The notes: a model not told the origin generated them from the sequence alone. DNA of 64,000 nt from Prorocentrum cordatum (GCA_963575745.1 CAUYUJ010022048.1:399001-463000); one strand, 5' to 3'; positions 23,215 to 35,640 are shown, counted from the first letter of the stretch. A program made the numbers and translations.

Positions 23215-23661
23215 GGCCCAACACAGCAAATAATAGCGCCGCCATCTCGCCCGCACTGTTGGCACGCCGACGGGCACATCGACCCAGGGTCGTGCGGGCC
23301 CAGGACGGCGGCCCCACAGTAATCCTGGAGTGCAGACAAGGGTGGCGAAGCCACCGAGAAGCTCCAGCCAGCGCACCCCGACGCCTCGTCGGTCTCATTC
23401 GGGTAAGATCCATCGCAGGATAAAATAGTCTGCGTCGAAAATTGGAAGTCGAAAGCGGAAGGTTGCAGCGGGAGGTGCGCACCTTGCTGGGCTCCGCTGC
23501 GATGCCCTCAAAACCAGCTCTGGGCGTGACCCATTTCATTGGCGGCGAAGTCATGCGATAGATATCCAGGAGAGGCTGAGACCGAGGATGGGCGAGGTCC
23601 AGAGCAACGGGCACGCGGGCCCGCTTGTCTCAGAGGACTTGAGTAGCACTGGCGTTGGCCC
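23213..23661. other. No confident gene
   Basis: A minus-strand frame (23123-23614) continues in the same direction as the broken ORF next door and could be its 3' continuation. It has no recognisable motif. Confidence 0.3.
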
Positions 23662-25288
23662 TCACACTATATGAAGATATCCCAACATCTTGCTCAACAG
23701 CGACGCGGCGAACGCCTCGCAACCGCGCCTGCACGGGACCTCAGCGGGAAAGGCGCCGCCAGGGTTGAGAGCGCCGAACTCTGCGGCATTGAAAGGGCAG
23801 CGCATGTTTAGATGTGCAGTAGCTTCCACTGCTGCGCCGCAACGAGTGCGCACTCCATCATGGAAGGTATACGGGCGATTGCCAAGTCCGCCCGGGCACC
23901 TGCAGTCGCCCCGGCAGGTCCTCCCGCGCGTCGATTGCGCCCCGCGCGCGCGTTCTCGCGCATGCCGTAGCTCGGAGAGGTCGCCCGCCAGGCCTGCGAG
24001 GCCCTTCGGCCGGCGAGCGGCTTCGTGACCGACCGTTCCAAAGCGAGGGCGCCCGCGAAAACCGCGCTGTCGAGCGGGCGCCGCGGCCGCCCAGCGAAGC
24101 CGGGTTGCGGCTCCACGCGTAGCCTTGGCTGCCAATCTACCAGATACGTGAACATCAAAATTTTTGGTGGGTAAGCGAGGGGGAAATCGACCACCGCGTT
24201 CCGAGAGTCGCAAGCGCTCGTTCCATCTGGACAAAGGGCCCAGATTGAAGCGGTTGTCGCTTGTCCCCGATGCGTCTCCACAAGGGTGGGAAGATCGGCC
24301 CCTGGAGGGCCAAGTGGAAGACGGGGCGGACTGCCCCGAGGGCCGCTGCGCACAGCAGACGCGCGCGGTGGAACTCTGGACCCAGGACGCGAGCCATGGG
24401 CCTCGACGGTCGAGCCGTTGCCCCCGCCTGGGGAGGCCCCATGCGGGCGCGCGCCGCGTAGGAGACAGCGCCGGCAAGCTGGGCCCGGGCGCAGGCGCGG
24501 CCCCCGTCGCGCCAGGGCGCCGCCGCTGCGTCGGCGACGCGCGCTCCGCGATGATCCGCAGGCAGCGGGCGAACCGCCCCAAAACGACCCCGAAAAGCAC
24601 GGAGCCGGCGAGCAGACGCGGGCGCTTGAGCAGCCACCTTCGCGATGAGGTCGATGCCCACATTCCGACGAGACTTGTTGTTATTGGAAGTCATTCAAAC
24701 AGGGCCGGCGCAGCGTGGCACCCAGCTGTTCCTGGCGACAACCGGACCGCGATCGCATTTGCCGAGGTTCAGCAGAGGCCCCATGGCCTTGTCCACGAGG
24801 CGAGTGCCAACAAGGACTGATTCCAGGCCCTCCCAGGAGCGCGCCGCCGCGACGGGCCAGTCGTCGGGGCGCGAGAAGCGCAGCGCAGGGGGCGCAGCGC
24901 GTTCGACCGACAGGTGCCAGACGTTTGGCTTCCAGCGCTGGCTGGCCGCCTCGTCCAAGGCGGCCTCAATCCTGGAGCGATCGACCTCGCCCTCGTCGCC
25001 GCCGACCGCGTCGACTCAGACGCCCTGCTTGAGCAGCTGCACTGCTGCGCCCATGTCGACGCCGCCCCTGCCGTCGGAGGCGCCGGCGCCGCCGCCGACT
25101 GCGCCGGGGCCATGGGGGCCAGAGCGAGCACTCCGATCAGCACTCGCGCTGCCAGCCTCGCGAGCGCGCTGGGCTTCTTCATCAGCGCGCGACATCGACG
25201 CTTCAGATTCAGCCTGGGCTTTGGCAGCTGCCTCGGCCCGAGCCCTGTCGCGCGCCGCTCCAACGTGTTTGTTCGTGTCTAGGACCAA
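23662..25288 (-). pseudogene. Broken long ORF of unknown function
   Basis: Reading the minus strand from 25288, one frame runs to about 24155 and is interrupted only by TGA codons at 25018-25016 and 24697-24695, the second followed at once by ATG. Near 24155, beside an A/T run, the protein-like reading shifts frame and continues to 23662. The start is an Ala/Glu-rich helical segment (AAAKAQAESEAS). The middle contains SWEGLESVLVGTRLVDKAMG. The C-terminal part is cysteine-containing (CRGDCRCPGG, CRRGCEAFAASLL). I do not recognise the family; a retroelement-derived or host pseudogene is possible. Separate genes starting at the internal ATGs are the alternative. Confidence 0.4.
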
Positions 25289-26759
25289 GGGCGCTCTGCC
25301 TCGAACTCAGCGCGTTTCCTTGTCTTTTCCTGTTTTTGGCAATGATGCCGCCGATGCCGCTGCCAGGAATCGCGCCAACGCGCTGCGCCCGCATCCTGCG
25401 TTTTGGAAACTTCTTGCCACGCAGCGGGTGGGTCGACCCTGCTCCTTGGATCGCTCTCTCGGGCGGGTCGATCGCTTTCCATGGCTTCTCTGCGCCGTCA
25501 GCGTTCGAATGGTCGAATGGTAAAGGTAAGTGGCCCATCGTGGCGAACCCCTTCTCCGCCCACCCTTGCCCAAAGGATCCTCGACGCGCTGGAACGATTC
25601 AGAGTCGTCGGATCCACGCAGCATGCGGCGGCGATCTCTTTGCTTCGGCAACTTTCAGTTTTGGACGCGCACTCAGTGCGCGGCCAGCACTTCGTCGCGC
25701 ACGGCGCACCTGGCATGCGAGTTAGGACAGCGAGGCTGAGCAAAGACAGGCGTCAAGTGTTTGCCCGCGAGTTCAGATATCAAACTCGCGCGCAGTCGTT
25801 GCGTGGCTGTCGCCTGCTACGCATGACTGAGGGCATGTCACCATCTGGCGCTGTGCCTTCCCACGCGCAGGCTTCCCCCGCTCGGGCCCCCAGTGCCTCG
25901 GCCCAGTTGGAACGTGCAGGGCGCGGCCTTAGTGGGGGTAGCGTTGGGGCGGTTACTCGGCGGGACGGTTGCTCCCCGACAGCTGGCTAGCCGAGGCGTC
26001 AGTCTGTAATGTTCGATATGGGTGCTGCTCACTCCTTGGCGCGCCTAGGCGGCCTGTCTGGTGCATCCTGCTCGTTTTGTGCGCGCCTCTCTTGGCGCGT
26101 GGGCTCGCGCCGCACGCGGCGTTGCATCTGCGCGCAGCATTGGCCAACCACCGCAGTGCATCGACTGGCCGCGCAGGCTGCAGCGGTCTAGCTTGTGGCG
26201 GGGGGCGCCTGATATTGGCTGCGTTTCTTGCTTTTTCCCTTGTGTTGTTTTGCTGTGGTGCCGGAGCACCCCCCCTTGGTGCCGCTTCGCGGGGCCCCCA
26301 AGCTGCCCGCGCTTGGCGTGGGTCTTTGCTCCGTTCGGTCTGGCCTCCTCGGGCGCGCGCGCCGTTTGCCACCGCGGGGGCCCCCCGAATGCGATGGCTC
26401 TTGTTTCAGAATTCGGCGCCAACAGAGGCGCTGAGCCGGTCGATGCCTGGAGGCGTCGTGTTTCGAGCACGCCGCGGCGCAATTGGTCCCGGTCAAGAGG
26501 ACATGCGCCACCTGCCTCTGCTCCGCCTGCGGTGGACGGACTCAGTCCACCGTGGACTTGGGCCCAGGAAGCGGAGGGAGAGGAGGAGAAGGAGGAGGAG
26601 GAGGGGGAGAAGGGGGAGGAGGGCAAACTAGGTTCGTTCGCGTGACATGTGACGACCTACCCTTCCCCCACTCTTTAGCATGACGCAGATCCTTTCCCTA
26701 TTCGCACAACCGGATGTCGTAGCATGGCGTAGCATTAAAAGGGAGTGCATCGTGTTGAG
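25289..26759. other. No confident gene
   Basis: A basic stretch on the minus strand (KKFPKRRMRAQRVGAIPGSG, about 25415-25355) could belong to the 5' end of the neighbouring broken ORF. The plus strand has overlapping GC-rich frames at 25969-26645. None can be assigned, and opposite-strand frames are equally long. Confidence 0.3.
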
Positions 26760-27336
26760 TGCTAACGCGTAGCATGATATAGCATGGCGTGGCGACGCCC
26801 CGAAATGAGGGGGGGGTCTGCGGCCCAACAAGTCCAAGAATCGGCACCGAATGTGTAATCATTTCCGATGTTTTTTTTTTTCGGGAGGCATTTTCCCCCA
26901 CATCCTAAGTGGGTTTCTTGTTTTCTCTGCGCGCCCTCCGCGCATGATCTGTCCTCCTCCTCCTCATTTCCCCTCTCCTCTCCTCCTCCTTGCTGCCTCC
27001 TCCTCCCCCTCCTCCTTTTCCTCATCACCATCACCATCACCATCACTCCCCACCCATCATCATATTTACCATCATCATCACCATCAGCATCGCACGATCA
27101 CTCATCATCATCAGCATCGAACGAGCACCATCATCATCAGTACACGATCACTCATCACTTCGTCATCATCATCACCACCACTCACCACCAGCATCGCGCG
27201 ATCACTCATCACCACCATTCATCATCATCATCACCATCATGATCACTCGATCACTCACTTACCCACTCATCATTACCATTATCACTCACTCTCTCGTCAT
27301 CATCGCTCACTCATCACTTCGTCTTCACTCACACGT
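26760..27336. repeat. Dispersed repeat copy and (CAT)n microsatellite
   Basis: 26770-26895 ('atagcatggcgtggcgacgc' ... 'gaatcggcaccgaatgtgta') is a diverged copy of the unit found at about 29165-29290 and 29497-29600. From about 27010 to 27320 the DNA is an interrupted CAT/ATC tract. Confidence 0.75.
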
Positions 27337-28800
27337 GTGTGAGTGAATTGTGAGGAAGTCTCAGGCGGGAACCCCCTCCCTATGGGTCCCGCGCTTCATG
27401 TTGGTAATCCGAGCGGGTCATCGGCAACCTGTAATTGTCGTCGTGTTTGGTTTGGTGCCCTCAGGCTTGAATTTGGAGGAAATATCCAGCGGGAACCTCG
27501 TCTGTGAGTGAAGTGTGAGGAACTCTCAGGCGGGAACCCCCTCCCTATGGGTCCCGCATTTCATGTTGGGAATCCGAGCGGGTCATCGGCAACCTGTATT
27601 TGTCGCCACTTTTGGGCTCCTCAGGCTTGAATTTGGAGGAAGTATCAAGCGGGAGCCTCGTCTGTGAGTGAATTGTGAGGAAGTGTCAGGCGGGAACCCC
27701 CTTCCCTATGGGTCCCGCACTTCATGTTGGTAATCCGAGCGGGTCATCGGCAACCTGTCACTGTCGTTTTTTTTGCTGTTCCCAGGCCTGAATTTGGAGG
27801 AAGTATCAAGCGTGATCCTCGTCTGTGAGAGAATTGCGAGGAAGTCTCAGGCGGGAGCCCCCTCCCTATGGGTCCCGCACCTCATGTTGGTAATCCGGGC
27901 GGGTCATCGGCAACCTGTAAGTGTCGCCATTTTTGGGTTCCTCAGGCTTGAGTTTGGAAGGAGTATCAAGCTGGAGCCTCGTCTGTGAGTGACTTGTAAG
28001 GAAATCTCAGGCGGGAACCCTCTCCCTATGGGTCCCGCACTTCACGTTGGTGATCTGAGCGGGTCATCGGCAACTTGTAATTGTCTCCACTTTTGGGGTC
28101 CTCCGGCTTGAATTTTGGAGGAGGTATCAAGCGTGAGCCTCGTCTGTGAGTGAATTGTGAGGAAGTCTCAGGCGGGAACCCCCTCCCTATGGGTCCCGCA
28201 ATTCACGTTGGTAATCCGAGCGGGTCATCGGCAACCTGTAACCGTCGTCACTTTTGGGCTCCTCAGGCTTGAATTTGGAGGAAATATCAGGCTGGAGCCT
28301 CGTGTCATCGGCAACCTGTAACTGTCGCCACTTTCGGGGTTCCTAAGCTTGAATTTGGAGGAAGTATCAAGCGGGAGCCTCGTCTGTGAGTGAATTGTGA
28401 GGAAGTCTCAGGCGGGAGCCCCCTCCCTATGGGTCCCGCATTTCATGTTGGTAATCCGAACGGGTCATCGGCAACCTGTAACTGTCCCCACTTTTGGGCT
28501 CCTCAGGCCTGAATTTGGAGGAAGTATCAAGCGGGAGCCTCGTCTGTGAGTGACTTGTGGGGAAGTTAAGGTGGGAGCCCCCTCCCTATGGGTCCCGCAC
28601 TTCATGTTGGTAATCCGAGCGGGTCATCGGCAACCTGTAACCGTCGTCATGTTTTGGCTCCTCAGGCTTGAATTTGGAGGAAGTATCAAGCGGGAGCCTC
28701 GTCTGTGAGTGAAATATGAGGAAGTCTCAGGCGGGAGCCCCCTCCCTATGGGTCCCGCGTTTCATGTTGGTAATCCGAGCGGGTCATGGGCAACTTGTAA
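27337..28800. repeat. Tandem repeat of about 162 bp, 9-10 copies
   Basis: Each unit contains 'gtgagtgaattgtgaggaag', 'ccctccctatgggtcccgc', 'gagcgggtcatcggcaacct' and 'cttgaatttggaggaagtat'. Unit starts fall near 27338, 27503, 27665, 27825, 27984, 28145, 28386, 28547 and 28704, with a truncated copy near 28300. Copies are about 90% alike by eye. No reading frame is conserved across units. Confidence 0.93.
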
Positions 28801-29929
28801 CTATTCCGGAGTAGGCGAGGGCAGAACGGCGGGCGAGAGGAGAGTGTCCGTCAGGGCGAGGAAGAAAGGGTAAGGGCAAGCTAGACAGATTATCATGTGG
28901 GGTCCTTCCGTCGGAGTAGTGTCACTTGGGGGCCTACTTAGAAAGACCGAAAACCATGCCGTGGCATGGCGCTGAAAATAAGGACGCCAGCGCTGCAGCG
29001 GGAGCAGCTTTGGAAGGATCGGAAGCGCGGAAATGAGGCCAGTGCTGCAGCAGGAGCACGATTCGGAACGATCGGTAGCCCGAAATTGAGGCCAGCGCTT
29101 CAGCGAGAGCAGCATTTTAGAAAAACAAACAGAAACGGAAGCGCAGGAATGAGGACGCGTAGCCTGCCATAGCATGGCGTGGCGACGCCCCACAGTGGGG
29201 GGGGGTCCGCGGCGCAAAAAAATCAACGAATCGGCACCGAATGTGTAATCACTTCCTATGGTTTTTTCGGGGGGACATTTTCTAGATTTGCGAGCCATGC
29301 CGCTGGAAATAAGGACGCTAGCGCTGCAGCGGGAACACGATTCGGAACGACAGGAAGCGCGGAAATGAGGCCTGCGCTGCAGCGAGAGCACGATTCGGAA
29401 CGAGCGGTAGCCCGAGAATGAGGCCAGCACTTCAGCGAGAGCAGCATTTTAGAAAAACAAACAGAAACGGAAGCGCGGGAATGAGGACGCGTAGCCTGCC
29501 ATAGCATGGCGTGGCGACGCCCCACAGTGGGGGGGTTCTGCGGCGCAAAAAATCAACGAATCGTGTAATCACTTCCGATGTTTTTTTCTGGAAGCAATGT
29601 TTTAGATTTTGGAGCCTATTTGGAGGGATATGTCGTGGCATGGCGCTGGAAATAATTACGCCTGCGCTGCAGCGGGAGAACGATCGGGAACGACCGGAAG
29701 CGCGGAAATGAGGCCAGTGCTGCAGCAGGAGCACGATTCGGAACGATCGGTAGCCCGAAAATGAGGCCAGCGCTTCAGCGAGAGCATCATTTCCAATCAT
29801 CAAAATCAAGCGAAAACCCGTTTCCGGGAAATCTTGTGTGTAAGAAACCAGTACGCGGAGGGGGCTGGCCAGTTCCCGGATGCCACCAAGGGAGAGAGGA
29901 GAGTAGTGTTCATATTGATTAATCTTGGA
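28801..29929. repeat. Nested tandem repeats of a dispersed family
   Basis: A short unit ('gctgcagcgggagcacgatt', 'cggaacgatcggtagcccg', 'aaatgaggcc') repeats many times from about 28970. It alternates with copies of the 'catagcatggcgtggcgacg' unit at 29165 and 29497. The right edge (about 29750-29930) matches wording at 62950-63130, so the family is dispersed. Confidence 0.8.
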
Positions 29930-30170
29930 AGGAGGAGGAGGAGGAGGGGTAGGAGGAGGAGGAGGAGAAGGAGGAGGAGTAGGAGGAGGAGGAGGAGGAA
30001 GAGGGAGAGGAGGTGGAGGAGGAGGAGGAGGAGGAGGAGGAGGAAGAGGAGGAGGAGGAGAGGGAGGAGGCGGAGGAAACGGAGGAGGCGGAGGGGCGGC
30101 GGCGGCGGAGGAGGCGGAGGCAGAGGGGGAGGCGACGGAGGAGGGAGGGAGGGAGAAGGGAATGTGATGA
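29930..30170. repeat. (GGA)n-rich purine tract
   Basis: About 240 bp of interrupted GGA repeat, purine on the plus strand. Open frames are artefacts. Confidence 0.9.
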
Positions 30171-31424
30171 GGAAGAGGGAAGGGGCGGGGAGGAGAAGGA
30201 GGAGTTCAGCAGGGGGAAACAAGGGGGGAGGACGGCGCGGGGTAGGGGCATGATAATGGGAACGGGGATGTGGAGGTAGAGGAGGAGCCGGATGGGAAGG
30301 AACAGCGGGAAACTCTGTCATGTTGGCGCAAGGATAGCCCGCCGCCACCATCTTCCGTGCCCATCCCCAGCTCACCTCCCAGTTGTTCTCCCTTCTTTCC
30401 TGCTGCCTCCTTGTGCCGAAAGGTCTTGGAGGGTGGCAAGGACCCCCTCAGTGGCGAGCGGGTGGGACACCCCGCCCTCTTCTCCCGAGGAAAGTGTTTG
30501 CTGTGGGCTTCGTTGCTGGTAGCTCGCCAGCTTTTCTCTCGTGAGTTGCTTGCTCGTCCAGCCGTGCGGTTGTCTGCTTGTCCCGCTTGCCCGTCCCCTT
30601 CCCGCCTTTGCTTTCTGAGCGCCCAGACGTTCTGGTATGATTCTTCCGCCCCCCTGCCTCATGTCGGGTGTGAGTGGTGGTTCCTCCACCTTGCAGGTTG
30701 TCTTGAATTCGGGCGGGGCGGCGGGATGAGAAAATCTTCCACTCCCCCGCAGTCAGGTTGGATGAGCCCCTTTCAGTCCTGCCGAAAATTTGGACAGCTC
30801 GCCCTCGGTGCGCGCTGCCTAAACATCGCACAGCCTGTCTCTGCACAGTGGCACCCCTGCGCTTGCGGTCATGCGCTCTGCCCAACTCCAGCTTATTTGC
30901 AATACTCCTGACCTGTCGAACGCGTCTCTGTCGGTCCTTCCGAGAGGGCGGCGGTCTCCGCTGCCATCCGAGCCACCTTGCCCAGGGTCGCCCCTGGTGT
31001 GAATTGGCACACGTAACTTTTTAGCGGTGACACCCTTTTTGGAGGTGGTGCACCGTGTGTTCACCCCGGTTGATATTGTACAACGTCCTTTCGTGTTCCT
31101 CCTTCGTCACTCATCCGCCTCCTGCTCTTGTCATACGGCTCCTCCGCGTCATCATCGCTTCGTTCTCTCAGCAGGCCCCCTCCTCAGGCTGTCGTTGATC
31201 CTCCTCCTCCTCCTCCTCTGCCTCCTCCTCCTCCCTTTCCTCCTTCCCACTCATCATCATCCATAACTCCTTGTCTTCCTGATATTCACCTCCCCCCTCC
31301 TCGCCGCCATCGTACCATGGCCCCTTCCCTCTCTCTTCCATGCAGTCCTTGTCCTCTCTCTTCCTCCAAAGTATTGGAGAGGCCTGACGGCCGGTGCCGC
31401 CGACCCTGATCGAAAGGGCTAGGA
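30171..31424. other. No gene seen
   Basis: Mixed GC-rich DNA. Overlapping frames at 30270-30911 (plus) and 30448-30885 (minus) conflict and show no motif. CT-rich low-complexity DNA lies at 31195-31370. Confidence 0.4.
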
Positions 31425-32100
31425 GTGGGAGGAGGAGGAGGAGGAGGAGGAGGAGGAGGGAGGAGGAGGAGAGAGGAGGAGGAGGAGGAGGAGGAGGAGG
31501 AGGAGGAGGAGGAGGAGGAGGAGGAGGAGGAGGAGGAGGAGGAGGAGGAGGAGGAGGAGAGGAGGAGGAGGAGGAGGAGGAGGAGGAGGAGGAGGAGGAG
31601 GAGGAGGAGGATGAGGAGGAGGAGGAGGAGGAGGAGGAGAGGAGTGAGGAGGAGGAGGAGGAGGAGGAGGAGGAGGAGGAGGAGGAGGAGGAGGAGGAGG
31701 AGGGAGGAGGAGAGGAGGGAGGAGGAGGAGGAGGAGGAGGAGGAGGAGGAGGAGGAGGAGGAGGAGTGCATCCTTTGTGTGCCCGCTCGAAGAATGTGCG
31801 CCCCGGGAGTGTGATATTCTGACTTGGGACGTGCTCCCGGAAGAGGAACAAGTGCATCTCGGGCGTGCCCGCTCGAGGACAATGCGCCCTAGGTGGGGGG
31901 TATTTTGACTCGGGGCCCGCTCCCGGGATGCCTCTGCGGGAGGAGGAGGAGGAGGAGAAGGAGGAGAAGGAGGAGAGGAGCAGGAGGAGGAGGAGGAGGA
32001 GGAAAAGGAGGAGGAGGAGGAGGACCAGGAGGAGGAGGAAGTGCATCCCGTGCGTGCCCGCTCGAGGAAAGTGCGCCCCGGCGGGCGTCGTATCTGCCCC
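31425..32100. repeat. (GGA)n tract with an interspersed 'GTGCCCGCTCGAGGA' unit
   Basis: 31425-31770 is an almost uninterrupted GGA repeat of about 345 bp. It is followed by three copies of a unit containing 'gtgcccgctcga(g/a)ga' and 'tgcgcccc' (about 31784, 31867 and 32056). The last two are separated by another GGA tract (about 31937-32040), so unique unit and GGA tract are amplified together. Confidence 0.88.
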
Positions 32101-33232
32101 GGGACCCCCCCCCCTCCCCCCCCCCTTTGCGGGGGAGGGATCAGAGGGAAGGGGCTTCCCTTCGACTCCACTAGGACGTCGTTTAATTTCGCTATGGGTG
32201 GGTAGCGCGCTCGAGGAGGAGAGCCCTGGGAGGGGGAGAACTCAGGAGGGGAAAAAACACACAGACACGATTAATCGTCGATTCCCAAGAAAATATGAGA
32301 AAATATGGGAAATGGGGGGGGAAGACCAAAACCTAGAAAATATAGGAAAATATGGGCAACATTTTTATTTGTGTGTATTTATTTGTGTGTGTCCTGGGGG
32401 CCCTTTGAGAACGGAGACGACGGAGACAACGAGTCGAACGGAGAAACTCCTCACACACGCCGACAGGGTCGGCGGATTGCCCCTCCATCTCTTCTCCCGC
32501 CCTTTTTGTCCCATCCCCTTCCTTGTGCTTCTCACCTCCTCCTCCTCCTCCTCCTCCTCCTCCTCCTCCCCCTCCTCCTCCTCCTCCTCCTCCTCCTCCT
32601 CCCCCTCCTCCGAGCAGGCCCTCCATCCTCCGTCCGCGTAAACCATTACCGCCCTCCTGTTCTGCCTCGCCCCACATCCTCGCCATCCGTTGTTTCTCGC
32701 CCCTGTCCTGCACCGGTCCCTGGCCTGCCGTCGTGAGCCTTGCTTCTCCGCGTTCCTTCTCACCTCGGCCCGCGCGCGCCAGGCGGTATCGTCTTCGATC
32801 GGCTCCAATATTTTCGACGTCACTGTGGGTTTGCCAGTCCCTTGGCAGCGCGCCCGACGATGCGGTGGAGCAGGGTAAGGAAGAGGGAGGGTGATTGCTG
32901 AGGAGGAGGAGGAGGAGGAGGAGGAGGAGGGAAAGCATGAGCAACAGGAGCAGAACGGCAATCCGAATTGGATTGCGACAAGGAATACGTGCAGAAGGAT
33001 GGGGAACCGGGGAAAACAACGGGCAGCAAACGGTATCACAGTTGACGAGTCGAGAGGCGGACTGAGGGAAGATGGAGGAGGAGTTTGGAGCATGGATCGT
33101 AACACGAATGAGGCATGTTGAGGATAGGATATTGAGGAGACGGAAGAGGAGGTGAACACATATCATGGAAGAGGGGGGGGATGAGGGTCTTGTGCGGAGG
33201 TGTTTAGGATCGAGACTTTGGCTCGACGCGGG
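32101..33232. repeat. (TCC)n tract in otherwise unassigned DNA
   Basis: A TCC repeat of about 80 bp lies at 32535-32612 and a GGA run at about 32900-32930. Between them nothing coding is recognised. Confidence 0.6.
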
Positions 33233-33453
33233 AGTAGGGAAAGTTCGTGAATTCGGTACTCCGAGTTTCTTAGTAAGCGTCGGGGGGGGGGGGGGGCGTC
33301 ACTCCCCGACAGCCCCACATCGACCCCCGTCGCGGGCAGCCAGAGTAGGGAAAGTTCGTGAATTCGGTACTCGAGTTTCTTAGTAAGCGTCAGGGGGGGG
33401 GGGGGGGGCGTCACCCCCCCGACAGCCCCACATCGACCCCCGTCGCGGGCAGC
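33233..33453. repeat. 111-bp tandem duplication with poly-G
   Basis: 'agtagggaaagttcgtgaat' begins at 33233 and again at 33344. Each copy carries a G-run of about 13-16 bases followed by a C-rich stretch (cgtcac..ccccgacagcccc). The copies differ by a few bases and in G-run length. Confidence 0.9.
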
Positions 33454-33574
33454 CGCCGCGCGCCGAAGGCGCTCCGAACCCCCGTCGGGACGCGCCGACG
33501 AGGCGAGGTTGACCCGTCGGAGGGGTGCCCCCCCACTCTCGGGGGGGTGGGAGAGGGAGGGGCCGCTCCCTGGC

Positions 33575-33668
33575 CTCCCCCTCCTCCTCCTCCTCCTCCC
33601 CCTCCCCCTCCTCCTCCTCCTCCTCCTCCTCCTCCTCCTCCTCCTCCTCCTCCTCCTCCTCCTCCTCC
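33575..33668. repeat. (TCC)n microsatellite
   Basis: About 90 bp of TCC repeat. The neighbouring frame 'PPPPP...' is an artefact. Confidence 0.92.
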
Positions 33669-35640
33669 CCAGAGTAATCAGATGCCGAATGTCGCAATGT
33701 GATTCGCGGTGTTACATGCACGCGCTCTTCTTACACGTATTGGTCACGGTTGACACATGTACGGTTATCGAAGACGTTTACGGCGAGTTATCGCCGCCTC
33801 GGTTTGTTTGAAAACGCCGATGTAGGCATTCGTTGGACAACAGTTTGGCCAAACTATTGGACTACGCAGTCACAGCCGTTGTGGAACGACATGGGGGGGC
33901 ATTTGGGGTAGGAAGAGGGATCATAGAAGGAGCATGGCATGGAGGATGAGGCGGAGGCGGAGGCGGACGAGGAGGTGGCCTATTGGGGGCCTCCAGGGGC
34001 CCTCTTAGGGGTCCCTTTGGGGCCTATTGGGGCCATCTCAGGCTGTAATGGAGGGCATCTTGAGCCGCCGTGAGGCCATATTTGACCATCTGGGCCATCT
34101 TGGAAGGCCGACTTGCAGGTATGCTTGGTAATCTTGGAGGCCGTTGGACCGTCTTGCGGTCCTCTTGGGGCGGCGAGGGCCTCGTGGGATGTCGTGGGAC
34201 CGTCTTGGAGGCCTCGTGGGTCGTCTGAGGCCGTCGGAAGCCCCTCAGTGCGTGGGCACAGAAATCAAACTGAAAACCGGAGGTAGTGCAAGTAATGTTG
34301 CCTTTCCGTGCTTGGTTGGGCGTCCTCTTGTGCCGTTTTCGGGCCAGATTCGGCTACCTTGGCCGAGTTGGACTGCATACTGGACCGTCTAGGAGGCCAT
34401 ACAGGACCTTCGTGGCAGTCTTGGAGGCTACATTTCATCATCGTTCACGTCATGTTGGGCACCTTGGGGGTAAAGTATTGGGTTTTATGATGGTCTGCGG
34501 GTTGGGCAAGACCGAACTATAATTTGTTGGAGGGGCGGAGCAATGTACAATATGTGGCACACCAAGCACAACTCCGGCAGGCCGTTGGGGCGGGGGATCT
34601 GGTCGCTGAGGCCGTGGACAAGAGACCGTCTGGATACCTCTTGGGGTTTTGAGGGTGATTACTTGAACGGGGAGGAGGAGGAGGAGGAGGAGGAGGAGGA
34701 GGAGGAGGAGGGCGCAGCCCCAAACGGTGGTCGAAATGTTCGACTGTCGATTTCGTTTTGCTTACGCAAGCGTCGCCTTGAGCCCGCATGCAAGGTGGCG
34801 ACGGTCGAGCTTCGCCCCCCCTCGACCTGAGGGAATGCCCCGATGGGGGTATTTATGCAACGCGTTGCTCGTACCACCGCCGCCTTGCCTCAAAGCGGCG
34901 CAGCCCCATCTGCTTGCGTCGCCTGCGCGACGCGTGATTTGCGGCGGGAGGCACGGAATTGGCACAGTCCTACCGCCAGCACGAGATCCTTACCCCATTC
35001 AAAGGCCTCAAGGGGGTTCTTGGGGGCCTTTTGTGGACGTGATGGCTGTCTCATGGGTCATCTCATCTCGTGATGGAAGTTTTAAGGTGGCAGGTCGAGT
35101 TGCGCCTCTTGTGTCCTTTGGGGGTCTCCTGGAAGACCTTTGGGCGGAGAAGGAGGCGGAGGAGGAGGAGGAGGACGACGAGGAGGAGGAAAACGAGGAG
35201 GCGGAGGGAGGAGAGAGAAGGAGGAGGGAGGAGGAGAAGGAGGAGGAGGAGGCCCTTCTTCAGGGCCTCGGAGGCCCTCTTGGGCGGGTCGTGGGGGCTG
35301 CCTCGGACGCTCTGAAGACAAGAAGCGCGAGCATGTAAACATACAACGAGCAGTCAACGGTCGTCGGTGATTCGGGCCTCCTGGTATCGTACAGTCGGCC
35401 CTGGTTAGTAGATCGACCCTGCCAAATCAAGGGTACCCTTGTGTCCTGTGTCTCGCGGCCCATGCCTCCGACATTAATGTGGCAATGTGGCCCTCAAAGG
35501 GGTCTTGTCCTCTCGCGTGTCATGTCCAATCAAGTCCGACTGTATTGGTTTCGATTTGGGCGTGCCTGGCGTCCCCGGGGCCCGCGCGACAAGCGCGAGG
35601 AGCGCCCACGAGCGCCGAGCATGTTCGGCTGACTCCGGCA
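33669..35640. other. No gene seen; minus-orientation CTTGGGG units
   Basis: 33965-34440 contains degenerate 'ccatcttgg', 'ggccgtcttg' and 'gggcct' units, the same family as the 10-18 kb CCCAAGAGG arrays but on the other strand. GGA tracts lie at about 34673-34710 and 35150-35255. No frame is convincing. Confidence 0.5.

Noticed and set aside
27337-28800. Possible CRISPR-like array
   Set aside because: The units are contiguous 162-bp repeats with no short-repeat/unique-spacer structure, and the genome is eukaryotic. The 73-bp array at 2640 fails for the same reason.
31425-31815. Long poly-Glu/poly-Gly/poly-Arg open frames across GGA tracts
   Set aside because: A trinucleotide repeat keeps all frames open on both strands; there is no protein-like sequence outside the repeat.
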